From contig NZ_JAHZIA010000010.1 of NCBI RefSeq assembly GCF_019420015.1, positions 10,808 to 18,396 on the forward strand: a stretch of 7,589 bases of DNA, written 5' to 3'. Made by a program: the position numbers and the translations under genes. This document shows positions 1 through 6,210 of this stretch, one piece after another. How positions within the stretch are numbered: position 1 is the first letter of the stretch; every line of letters starts with the position of its first letter. The notes under the pieces were generated by a model. The model was given only the letters and a program-made list of their open reading frames with translations. It made no database searches and had not been told where the DNA came from. Source of the stretch: Anaerofustis sp. Lineage in GTDB: Bacteria; Bacillota; Clostridia; Eubacteriales; Anaerofustaceae.

Positions 1-1
1 C

Positions 2-925
2 GGTAAAATCATAATCAAGGAAGGCAGACATCCTGTGGTTGAGAGAATAAGCGGTATAGATAACTTTATACATAACGATACTCTGCTTGACAACGAAGAA
101 AACAGAATGCTTATTATTACCGGAGCAAACATGGCCGGTAAATCGACTTATATAAGACAGGTTGCCGTTATATCCATAATGGCTCAAATAGGTTCTTTTG
201 TTCCTGCGTCATCTGCCAGCATAAGCATAGTGGACAGAGTATTTACCAGAGTAGGCGCAAGCGATGACTTGGCAGGCGGACAGAGTACCTTTATGGTAGA
301 GATGAGCGAAGTATCGAATATTTTAAAATACGCCACAAAAGATTCTTTGGTTATACTTGACGAAGTCGGAAGAGGTACATCCACTTTTGACGGACTCAGT
401 ATTGCCCATGCCGTTATAGAATATCTTTTGGACAAATCAAAGATAGGGGCAAAGACTTTGTTTGCCACACATTATCATGAACTCACCGAGCTTGAAAGCA
501 AAAGAGAGGGAGTAAAAAATTATTCCATAAGACTTGAAAGCAACGGGGACGAAATAATATTTTTAAGGAAAATCGAAAGAGGCGGAATAGACAAAAGCTA
601 CGGTATAGAAGTCGCAAAACTTGCCGGGCTTCCAAAAGACGTAATAAACAGAAGTATTCAGATATTGAGCGTCTTGGAAGAGAATGAAGAAAGTTACAAA
701 GACAAAATAGATTCTTTAAATAAAGGCTCTTTTATTGAATCTGACAATTTTACCCAGCTGTCTTTTGAAAGAAATGAAGAACAAAGCAAAGAAGAAAAAG
801 AGTGGGGAGTAAACAAAAAAGCCGCGGATAAAATAAGGACTCTTCCGATTGAGAGTATGAGTCCGATAGAAGTCATGAATTTTGTATATGAATTAAAACA
901 GTCATTGGATAAAGAGGAAGTGTAA
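2..925 (+). CDS. mutS: DNA mismatch repair ATPase MutS, C-terminal 307 residues (5' end outside window)
   Basis: MutS binds base mismatches and small loops as a dimer and, through its ABC-type ATPase, recruits MutL. The visible part is the C-terminal ATPase and dimerisation region, roughly the last third of a protein usually about 850-870 residues long. It opens with the family motif EGRHPVVE, so the frame runs in from before the window. The Walker A loop GANMAGKST is encoded at 122-148. It is followed by a Q-loop/signature segment with DDLAGGQSTFMVEM, the Walker B stretch LVILDEVGRGTSTFDG and the switch motif ATHYHEL. The C-terminal tail is a charged helical region ending in DKEEV. The usual Walker A in this family is GPNMAGKS, so the Pro-to-Ala change is a small oddity. 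The TAA stop at 923-925 is one base before the mutL ATG, which indicates one transcript and probable translational coupling. Identification is near certain. Confidence 0.97.
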   Translation, partial: GKIIIKEGRHPVVERISGIDNFIHNDTLLDNEENRMLIITGANMAGKSTYIRQVAVISIMAQIGSFVPASSASISIVDRVFTRVGASDDLAGGQSTFMVEMSEVSNILKYATKDSLVILDEVGRGTSTFDGLSIAHAVIEYLLDKSKIGAKTLFATHYHELTELESKREGVKNYSIRLESNGDEIIFLRKIERGGIDKSYGIEVAKLAGLPKDVINRSIQILSVLEENEESYKDKIDSLNKGSFIESDNFTQLSFERNEEQSKEEKEWGVNKKAADKIRTLPIESMSPIEVMNFVYELKQSLDKEEV

Positions 926-926
926 T

Positions 927-2882
927 ATGGCTCAGGTAATAAAGAAACTCTCCGACGAACTTGTCAACAAAATATCTGCGGGGGAAGTGGTCGTTTCTCC
1001 CGCTTCGGTTATAAAAGAACTGGTTGAAAATTCCATCGATGCCGGTGCGGATCATATAAAAATCGAAATAGACGAAGGCGGCAAAAGCAGAATTTTGGTA
1101 AGCGACAACGGGATCGGAATAAAATCGGACGAGATAGCTTTGGCTTTTAACAAAAACGCCACTTCTAAAATAGACAGTCTGGAAAAGCTTTCAAACATAG
1201 ACACTTTAGGGTTCAGAGGTGAAGCTTTGTTTAGTATTTCCGTTGTCAGCAAAGTACATATAAGAAGTAAGTATCATAGCGAGAGAACGGGTGTTTGTGC
1301 GGATGTCGTAAACGGAAAAGTAGGAGAAATTAAAAGAAGTGCATTAAACACAGGTACTAGAATAGAAATCAGAGATTTATTCTATAATACCCCTGCAAGA
1401 AGAAAGCATATGAAGAGCATAAAAGGAGAAAGAGCTTCTTCTCTTGATATTATATCAAAATTGGCAATCGCCAACCCGAACATTGCATTTAGTGTGTATA
1501 GCGAGGGTAAAGAAGTCTTTACAACCATGGGAGACGGGAATATCAAGAATGTAATAACCACCGTCTTGGGACATGATTTCGTTTCGAAAATGATAGAAGT
1601 CGATTATAAGGACGATCCCCTTACCGTAAAGGGATTTACCCTTTCCGCCAATTATTTGGACAGACAAAACGAAGAAAGCATATTTATCATAAACGGAAGA
1701 TACGTAAAAAACGACGTTTTGAGTAAAGCCATTAACAATATATACAAGGAACAATACGGACTTTTCACTAAGAGAATATCCTATGTTTTGTATATAAATC
1801 TTCCTTATAATTTTACGGATGTAAATATACATCCCGCAAAGACGACAATTTCTTTCAGAAACGAAAGTCTGATAACTATGCTGATTTGTGAGGGGATAAG
1901 GGCTTCTCTTAGAAAAACCATCAACCTGAATGAAAATTCAAAAATAAGAAGTGAAAAGAAACAAAGCCCTCTTGAAAATCAAATTGCCTTTGAAGAAGCG
2001 TCTTCTTATGTTGTGGGCGATAAGGATATTTTACAAACGGGTATAGATGTAAATACTTCGGATATTACGGATAGTGGCGAAGCTTACTTGGAAGAGGTGC
2101 TTTATAAAAAGAACAATGAGGAAAACATCAACAATTCTTTTCTTTTAAAGGAAGAATCTTCTTATGTTTCTTTCGGTGAAAATCGTATGAATTCTTCGGT
2201 TGATACCGACTATAAAACTCTTTTGTCAAAGGGAGATGAAGAAGAGAATAAAACGAGCTCTGAAAGTGACGGAGTTAATATTATAGACAAAACAATTTTT
2301 GAAAAAATCTCAAAGATGAAATTCATAGGTACGGCTTTCAAAGCTTATGCAATGTTTGAAAGCGGAGAGGTTTTGTATATTATGGATACCCATGCCGCTC
2401 ATGAGAGAGTTCTGTACGACAAATATTTAAAGGAGTTTCAAAGCCAAAAGGTAAGAACACAGATTTTGGCTGCACCTCTCGTTTTGGAACTTGGCATTAC
2501 TTTAAAAGATATTTGTCTTAACAATACTGAGCTTCTTAAAAGTTTAGGGTACGATATTGATGATTTTTCGGGAAGCAATGTCATAGTCAGAGAAATTCCC
2601 GAAATGCTGTCGATGGAAGACACAAAGGAAATTATATTTAATCTTCTTCATTCTCTGAAAGACACTTCGGTTTTGACAAATGACATAAACCGAAACGAAA
2701 CCCTTATTAGGTCTGCATGTCACCATGCAGTTCGAGGACACGACGATATCTCCGAAGATGAATCGAGAAAGCTTCTTTTGTATTTGAAAGAAAGCGTAAA
2801 TCCTTTTACATGCCCTCATTCAAGACCTACCGTTTCTAAGATTAAAAAGAAATATTTTGAAAAGATGTTTCAAAGGATTTAG
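927..2882 (+). CDS. mutL: DNA mismatch repair protein MutL (endonuclease-type)
   Basis: MutL couples mismatch recognition by MutS to downstream repair. In bacteria lacking MutH it also nicks the new strand. This 651-residue protein has the N-terminal GHKL ATPase: Glu31 and Asn35 in KELVENSIDAGA, DNGIGI at 60-65, and GFRGEAL at 95-101. A transducer domain runs to about residue 335, followed by a poorly conserved acidic linker (about 340-455) and a C-terminal dimerisation/endonuclease domain. That domain carries DTHAAHERVLYD (487-498), ACHHAVRGHD (597-606) and CPHSRP (629-634). These match the metal-binding endonuclease motifs, with substitutions described in the findings. The expected beta-clamp site is the degenerate QILAAP at 512-517. 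The ATG at 927 is preceded by AGAGGAAG (913-920) at a 6-base spacing and lies one base after the mutS stop. Length is normal for the family. Confidence 0.97.
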   Translation: MAQVIKKLSDELVNKISAGEVVVSPASVIKELVENSIDAGADHIKIEIDEGGKSRILVSDNGIGIKSDEIALAFNKNATSKIDSLEKLSNIDTLGFRGEALFSISVVSKVHIRSKYHSERTGVCADVVNGKVGEIKRSALNTGTRIEIRDLFYNTPARRKHMKSIKGERASSLDIISKLAIANPNIAFSVYSEGKEVFTTMGDGNIKNVITTVLGHDFVSKMIEVDYKDDPLTVKGFTLSANYLDRQNEESIFIINGRYVKNDVLSKAINNIYKEQYGLFTKRISYVLYINLPYNFTDVNIHPAKTTISFRNESLITMLICEGIRASLRKTINLNENSKIRSEKKQSPLENQIAFEEASSYVVGDKDILQTGIDVNTSDITDSGEAYLEEVLYKKNNEENINNSFLLKEESSYVSFGENRMNSSVDTDYKTLLSKGDEEENKTSSESDGVNIIDKTIFEKISKMKFIGTAFKAYAMFESGEVLYIMDTHAAHERVLYDKYLKEFQSQKVRTQILAAPLVLELGITLKDICLNNTELLKSLGYDIDDFSGSNVIVREIPEMLSMEDTKEIIFNLLHSLKDTSVLTNDINRNETLIRSACHHAVRGHDDISEDESRKLLLYLKESVNPFTCPHSRPTVSKIKKKYFEKMFQRI

Positions 2883-2885
2883 AGG
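2881..2885 (+). promoter_or_regulatory. Ribosome binding site that decides the miaA start
   Basis: AGAGG lies 7 bases before the ATG at 2893 and overlaps the mutL stop codon. The miaA frame is also open from a TTG at 2857, but that codon sits inside the mutL coding sequence. The 12 extra residues it would add precede the conserved N-terminal beta strand and P-loop, where family members usually begin. I therefore prefer the ATG at 2893. Confidence 0.75.
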
Positions 2886-2892
2886 TTTGATT

Positions 2893-3822
2893 ATGGGAGA
2901 TGTGATAGTTATAGCAGGTCCGACCGCTTCTGGAAAAAGCGGGCTTTCGTTGGATTTGGCAAAGAGGATAGACGCTCAGATTGTTTCGGCGGATTCGGTG
3001 CAGGTTTACAAATATATGGATATCGGCTCGGCGAAAGTCACCAAAGATGAAATGGGAGATATAAAGCATTATCTTATAGATGAATTTGAACCCGATTATG
3101 ATTTTAACGTATCGGTTTTTACCGAGTATGCGCTTAAATATATAAATGAGATATTAAAAAAAGGAAAGACGGCAATCATAGTCGGAGGCAGCGGGCTTTA
3201 TGTTGATGCGCTGGTTTATGATTCTTATGAATTTGAAAAAGAAGAAAATGATTATGAGTACAGAAATTATCTTATGAAATTATCTAAGGAAAAGGGGAAA
3301 GAGTACATTCATTCAATGCTTTTAAGGGTTGATGAAGAAAGTGCGAAAGAGATACACCCGAATAATTTAAAGAGAGTCATAAGAGCCCTTGAAATATACA
3401 AGATAACGGGAAAGAAAAAATCGGAAAGAGAAAAAAAGAAAAAAGAATTCAGATTTAAAAATACGTATTATTTTTGTTTGGACGAAAAAAGAGAGGAACT
3501 GTACAAGAGAATAGACTTAAGAGTTGACCAAATGATAGAGCAGGGTCTCGTTCAAGAGGTAAAAGGACTATTGGATAGAGGATATGACGAAAGGTTCAAT
3601 TCTATGAGAGCCATAGGATACAAAGAAATCGCAGGATACTTAAAAGGTGAGATGAGTCTTGAAGAGGCGGTATACATCATAAAAAGAGATACAAGACACT
3701 TCGCAAAAAGACAGCTTACCTGGTTCAGACGGAATGAGGACGTTATTTGGATTGATAAAAACAAGTACAATACAAATGATAAAATAATAGACTATATAAG
3801 GGGTTTTACGGATAATGAGTAA
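2893..3822 (+). CDS. miaA: tRNA dimethylallyltransferase MiaA
   Basis: MiaA transfers a dimethylallyl group from dimethylallyl diphosphate to N6 of adenosine 37 in tRNAs reading UNN codons (i6A37), the first step towards ms2i6A. It acts in the cytoplasm and improves decoding. The 309-residue product starts with a P-loop, GPTASGKS (residues 9-16). SADSVQVYKYMDIG follows (32-45) and contains Asp34, the equivalent of the family's catalytic Asp. Further matches are GGSGLY, HPNNLKRVIRALEIYKITGKKKSE and the C-terminal RAIGYKEIAGYLKGE...RHFAKRQLTWFRR, which contacts tRNA. Length is close to that of characterised MiaA proteins (about 310-316). The gene lies 10 bases after mutL, in the common mutS-mutL-miaA order, and its last 8 bases overlap the next gene. 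Lys- and Glu-rich stretches around residues 170-195 (KITGKKKSEREKKKKEF) lie in the tRNA-binding insertion region. Confidence 0.96.
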   Translation: MGDVIVIAGPTASGKSGLSLDLAKRIDAQIVSADSVQVYKYMDIGSAKVTKDEMGDIKHYLIDEFEPDYDFNVSVFTEYALKYINEILKKGKTAIIVGGSGLYVDALVYDSYEFEKEENDYEYRNYLMKLSKEKGKEYIHSMLLRVDEESAKEIHPNNLKRVIRALEIYKITGKKKSEREKKKKEFRFKNTYYFCLDEKREELYKRIDLRVDQMIEQGLVQEVKGLLDRGYDERFNSMRAIGYKEIAGYLKGEMSLEEAVYIIKRDTRHFAKRQLTWFRRNEDVIWIDKNKYNTNDKIIDYIRGFTDNE

Positions 3823-5074
3823 TTTTGCCAGTAAAGAGGCTTTTGAAATAGTAAAAGAAGCCGAAAAAAGAATAGAATACAAATTTAAGGAAATAGACGA
3901 TATTTGCGAATACAATCAATTTAAGGTTCTAAATGCAATGCAAAACAACCGTCTTTCTCTCAGACATTTCACAGAGAGTACGGGATATGCCTATGACGAC
4001 GAAGGAAGAGAGATTACGGAAAAAATATATGCGGAGGTATTCGGCGGTGAAGCCGCTTTGGTAAGACCTCAGATAGTAAGCGGTACTCACGCAATCAGTT
4101 TAATGCTGTACGGTGTTTTAAGACCTGGAGACACTCTTTTGAGTATCACAGGGGACCCTTACGACACTATAAGATCCACAATCGGAATAAATGACAAAGG
4201 TGAAAATCTTGGGTCATTGAAGGATTACGGTGTTGCTTATGATAAGGTTGATTTGCTTGAGGGAGGCGATATCGATTATGACAGTGTCGCAAAGAAACTT
4301 ACGGATGAGGTAAAAGCTGTTTTTATTCAGCGTTCCAGCGGATATACCGATGCAAAAGCTTTATCGATAAGGAAAATCGAAGAAGCCTGTGCTTTCGTGA
4401 AAAATATCAAAGAGGATGTCATTGTTTTGGTTGACAATTGCTACGGTGAGTTTTTGGAAAAAAGAGAGCCTCTTGAAGCAGGAGCGGATTTGATAGCGGG
4501 TTCTCTTATCAAAAATCCCGGCGGCGGATTGGTATCAATCGGAGGATATATAGTTGGTAGTAGCGAAAACATAAAAAAAGTCGCTGCCAGACTTACAGCA
4601 CCCGGCATAGCATTGGAAGTCGGTGCAAACCTCGGAGTTATACGTTCTTACTTACAAGGGCTTTTTATGGCAAGCAAAGTTACGAGTGGCGCCATAAAAG
4701 GAGCGATCCTTGCCGCAAGTGTTTTTGAAAGTTTGGGGTATAGGGTTTTCCCCGGAGTTGATGATGAAAGAAGCGATATCATTCAGGCGGTTGTTCTCGA
4801 AAGCAGAGAAAAAGTATGTGCATACTGCGAGGGGATTCAATCGGCGGCTCCCGTGGATTCTTACGTTACTCCACAACCTTGGGATATGCCGGGGTATGAC
4901 GATCAGGTCATTATGGCTGCGGGTAACTTCATAGAAGGATCTTCGATAGAATTGAGCGCGGATGCTCCTATGAAAGAACCATACATTGTATACCAACAGG
5001 GAGGACTCACTTACGAGCATTCCAAAATAGGAACAATAAAGGCTTTGGACGCAATTTTGAAAATAGACAGATAA
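3815..5074 (+). CDS. ynbB: PLP-dependent methionine gamma-lyase-like protein, YnbB/'aluminum resistance' family
   Basis: This 419-residue protein is a fold-type I PLP enzyme of the family annotated as methionine gamma-lyase-like or aluminum resistance protein (Met_gamma_lyase, YnbB in Bacillus). The reaction of most members is unproven. By homology it would cleave or rearrange a sulfur amino acid, but that is inference. Visible family marks are TGYAYDDEGRE (56-66), ALVRPQIVSGTHAI with the cofactor-phosphate region (81-94), IQRSSGY (171-177), and the Asp207 of VLVDNCYGEF, expected to contact the pyridine nitrogen. Lys233 in GSLIKNPGGG is the probable Schiff-base lysine. Length fits the family. 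The ATG at 3815 overlaps the miaA stop by 8 bases, and AAGGGG at 3798-3803 is an acceptable if slightly distant ribosome binding site. Placement right after miaA agrees with gene order in many Bacillota, though hfq and hflX are not here. It is the last gene of the operon. Confidence 0.9.
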   Translation: MSNFASKEAFEIVKEAEKRIEYKFKEIDDICEYNQFKVLNAMQNNRLSLRHFTESTGYAYDDEGREITEKIYAEVFGGEAALVRPQIVSGTHAISLMLYGVLRPGDTLLSITGDPYDTIRSTIGINDKGENLGSLKDYGVAYDKVDLLEGGDIDYDSVAKKLTDEVKAVFIQRSSGYTDAKALSIRKIEEACAFVKNIKEDVIVLVDNCYGEFLEKREPLEAGADLIAGSLIKNPGGGLVSIGGYIVGSSENIKKVAARLTAPGIALEVGANLGVIRSYLQGLFMASKVTSGAIKGAILAASVFESLGYRVFPGVDDERSDIIQAVVLESREKVCAYCEGIQSAAPVDSYVTPQPWDMPGYDDQVIMAAGNFIEGSSIELSADAPMKEPYIVYQQGGLTYEHSKIGTIKALDAILKIDR

Positions 5075-5084
5075 TAAATAAAAC

Positions 5085-5119
5085 AAAAATACCGTCAAAT
5101 TTAATGACGGTATTTTTTA
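5085..5119. terminator. Bidirectional Rho-independent terminator between ynbB and sigG
   Basis: An inverted repeat pairs 5085-5097 with 5105-5117 (13 bp, core ATACCGTCA/TGACGGTAT) around a 7-base loop, AATTTAA. On the + strand it is followed by a run of six T at 5113-5118, eleven bases after the ynbB stop. The A-run on the left flank gives a matching U-run on the - strand, so it can also stop transcripts of the convergent sigG gene, which ends about 70 bases away. Confidence 0.9.
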
Positions 5120-5186
5120 TATGATTTGGATTATAACGTTTTTTATATATTTACTTGGTTTATTTGTTTTATGATATAAAATTTTA

Positions 5187-5948
5187 TTATATCTCCTTTT
5201 TTATCTTTTTCAGTCCGCTTTTTTCAAGGCGTGAAACCTGAGCCTGGCTTATGCCTATTTCTTTCGCAACTTCTATTTGGGTTTTGCCCATATAATATCT
5301 TTTGATGATTATTTCTTTTTCTCTTCCTCTCAGTTTATCGACGGCTTCCTTCAAAGAAAATTTTTCCGTCCAGTTCTCTTCCACGTTCTTTTCGTCTCCA
5401 ACCTGATCCATTAAGTATATGCTGTCTCCGTTATCGTTGTACATCCTGTCATATAACGAGCATGGCTCTACTATAGAATCAAGGGCAAAATTCAAATCTT
5501 TTTCTTTTATTCCCAGGTTTGCCGCTATCTCTTTGTTTGATAAATTTTTGTCTTTATTTTCTTCTTTGTATTTTAATGCTTTGTATGCCGTATCTTTTAA
5601 AGACCTGCTTACCCTTATGGTTCCGTTGTCTCTTAAGTATCTTCTTACTTCCCCGATTATCATAGGTACGGCATAGGTACTGAACTTTACATTAAACTTT
5701 GTGTCAAAGTTGTCTATTGCTTTTATAAGCCCTATACATCCCACCTGAAATAAATCATCCATATTTTCGTTTCTGTTTGAAAAACGCTGAACAACACTTA
5801 AAACAAGTCTTAAATTGCATCTGATAAATTCGTTTTTTAAATCTTCTTCACCATTCTTTATTCTTATTAGCATTTTCTCGATTTCTTTGTTGTTTAAGTT
5901 AGGTAATGCCGAAGTGTTTACTCCGCAGATTTCTACTTTTCTTATCAT
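5187..5948 (-). CDS. sigG: RNA polymerase sporulation sigma factor SigG
   Basis: SigG is the late forespore sigma factor. It directs core RNA polymerase to genes for spore DNA protection and germination. The 253-residue product has the diagnostic N-terminus KVEICGVNTSALP (residues 4-16), which separates SigG from SigF and SigB. Region 2 is nearly canonical: NLRLVLSVVQRF, DDLFQVGCIGLIKAIDNFD and FSTYAVPMIIGEVRRYLRD (about 45-107), followed by RVSRSLKD. Region 3 is more diverged. Region 4 ends with GKTQIEVAKEIGISQAQVSRLE, the -35 reading helix-turn-helix. Length is close to Bacillus SigG (about 260). The ATG (5946-5948) has AAGGGG 7 bases upstream. Unlike many spore formers, no spoIIGA-sigE precedes it. 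It stands alone, divergent from an acyltransferase gene. A SigF/SigG-like promoter is visible upstream. The residue aligned with Gin/CsfB-sensitive Asn45 of Bacillus is Arg43. Confidence 0.95.
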   Translation of the reverse strand: MIRKVEICGVNTSALPNLNNKEIEKMLIRIKNGEEDLKNEFIRCNLRLVLSVVQRFSNRNENMDDLFQVGCIGLIKAIDNFDTKFNVKFSTYAVPMIIGEVRRYLRDNGTIRVSRSLKDTAYKALKYKEENKDKNLSNKEIAANLGIKEKDLNFALDSIVEPCSLYDRMYNDNGDSIYLMDQVGDEKNVEENWTEKFSLKEAVDKLRGREKEIIIKRYYMGKTQIEVAKEIGISQAQVSRLEKSGLKKIKKEI

Positions 5949-5980
5949 TTTATATCCCCTTAAGTGTTTTGTTATAGTTA

Positions 5981-6009
5981 AATTTTTACCTTAAGGAAGT
6001 AACTTATTC
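5981..6009 (-). promoter_or_regulatory. sigG promoter: Candidate SigF/SigG-type promoter of sigG
   Basis: Read on the - strand, GAATA (6009-6005) is followed after 14 bases by GGTAAAAATT (5990-5981). The latter fits the SigF -10 consensus GGNRANAHTR in nine of ten positions, and GAATA fits the -35 pattern GHATR. The spacer is one base shorter than the usual 15-16. The predicted start of transcription would give a leader of about 25 bases containing the AAGGGG ribosome binding site, a sensible position. Transcription of sigG by SigF and then by SigG itself is established in Bacillus, so such a promoter is expected. This is a by-eye match in AT-rich DNA and is unproven. Confidence 0.45.
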
Positions 6010-6014
6010 TGATT

Positions 6015-6081
6015 TGAATGAAAATTTAAAGGAATTTAATGGAATATCTTATTTAGGAATATTATGAATGAAAATTTTAAA
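6015..6081. repeat. Pair of near-identical direct repeats in the sigG/acyltransferase intergenic region
   Basis: TGAATGAAAATTTAAA at 6015-6030 recurs as TGAATGAAAATTTTAAA at 6065-6081, exactly 50 bases on and differing by one inserted T. Three GGAAT words lie between them (6031, 6041, 6056). The region is AT-rich, so chance similarity is possible, but the TGAATG part is not low complexity. It could be a paired protein-binding site or a small local duplication. Function is unknown. Confidence 0.45.
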
Positions 6082-6105
6082 TTTTTATTTTAATCTATAG
6101 ATTAA

Positions 6106-6136
6106 TTGACAGTTTCATCAAATATAAAAAGATATT
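6106..6136 (+). promoter_or_regulatory. Candidate vegetative (SigA-type) promoter of the acyltransferase gene
   Basis: A perfect TTGACA lies at 6106-6111. The best -10 downstream is GATATT at 6131-6136 (four of six matches) after a long 19-base spacer. The leader would be about 70 bases. The -35 box is convincing but the -10 is weak, so this is a tentative call. Confidence 0.3.
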
Positions 6137-6210
6137 TTGAAAAGATAAAATTTGCTATCTGAAATTTTATGTATTTTAATAAGCAATATTAGAAGTATAA
6201 GGGTTTAAAT

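Noticed and set aside
1455..1832. 125-codon open frame antisense to mutL
   Set aside because: Lies wholly inside the well-conserved mutL coding sequence, has no recognisable family and no convincing ribosome binding site.
2857..2892. Upstream TTG start for miaA (12 extra residues)
   Set aside because: Inside mutL, and would extend beyond the usual N-terminus. AGAGG is well spaced for the ATG at 2893.
4652..5098. 148-codon open frame antisense to ynbB, running into the terminator
   Set aside because: Opposite strand of a clear PLP enzyme gene, reads through the terminator stem at its start, and the translation has no recognisable motif.
5173..5193. Small hairpin GATATAA/TTATATC over the sigG stop codon
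   Set aside because: Seven A/T-rich pairs with no following U-run on either strand. The strong terminator at 5085-5119 is the better 3' end for sigG.
5419..5676. 85-codon open frame antisense to sigG
   Set aside because: Falls in the conserved sigG coding region. Hydrophobic composition is what the complement of this sequence gives by chance.
6031..6060. Three GGAAT words read as a possible short tandem repeat
   Set aside because: Spacing is uneven (10 and 15 bases) and the flanking bases differ. Noted only as part of the intergenic region.
5949..6210. Possible riboswitch or small RNA in the largest intergenic region
   Set aside because: No stable G/C-containing stem, no T-tailed hairpin and no conserved riboswitch core can be seen. 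The region is mostly A and T.
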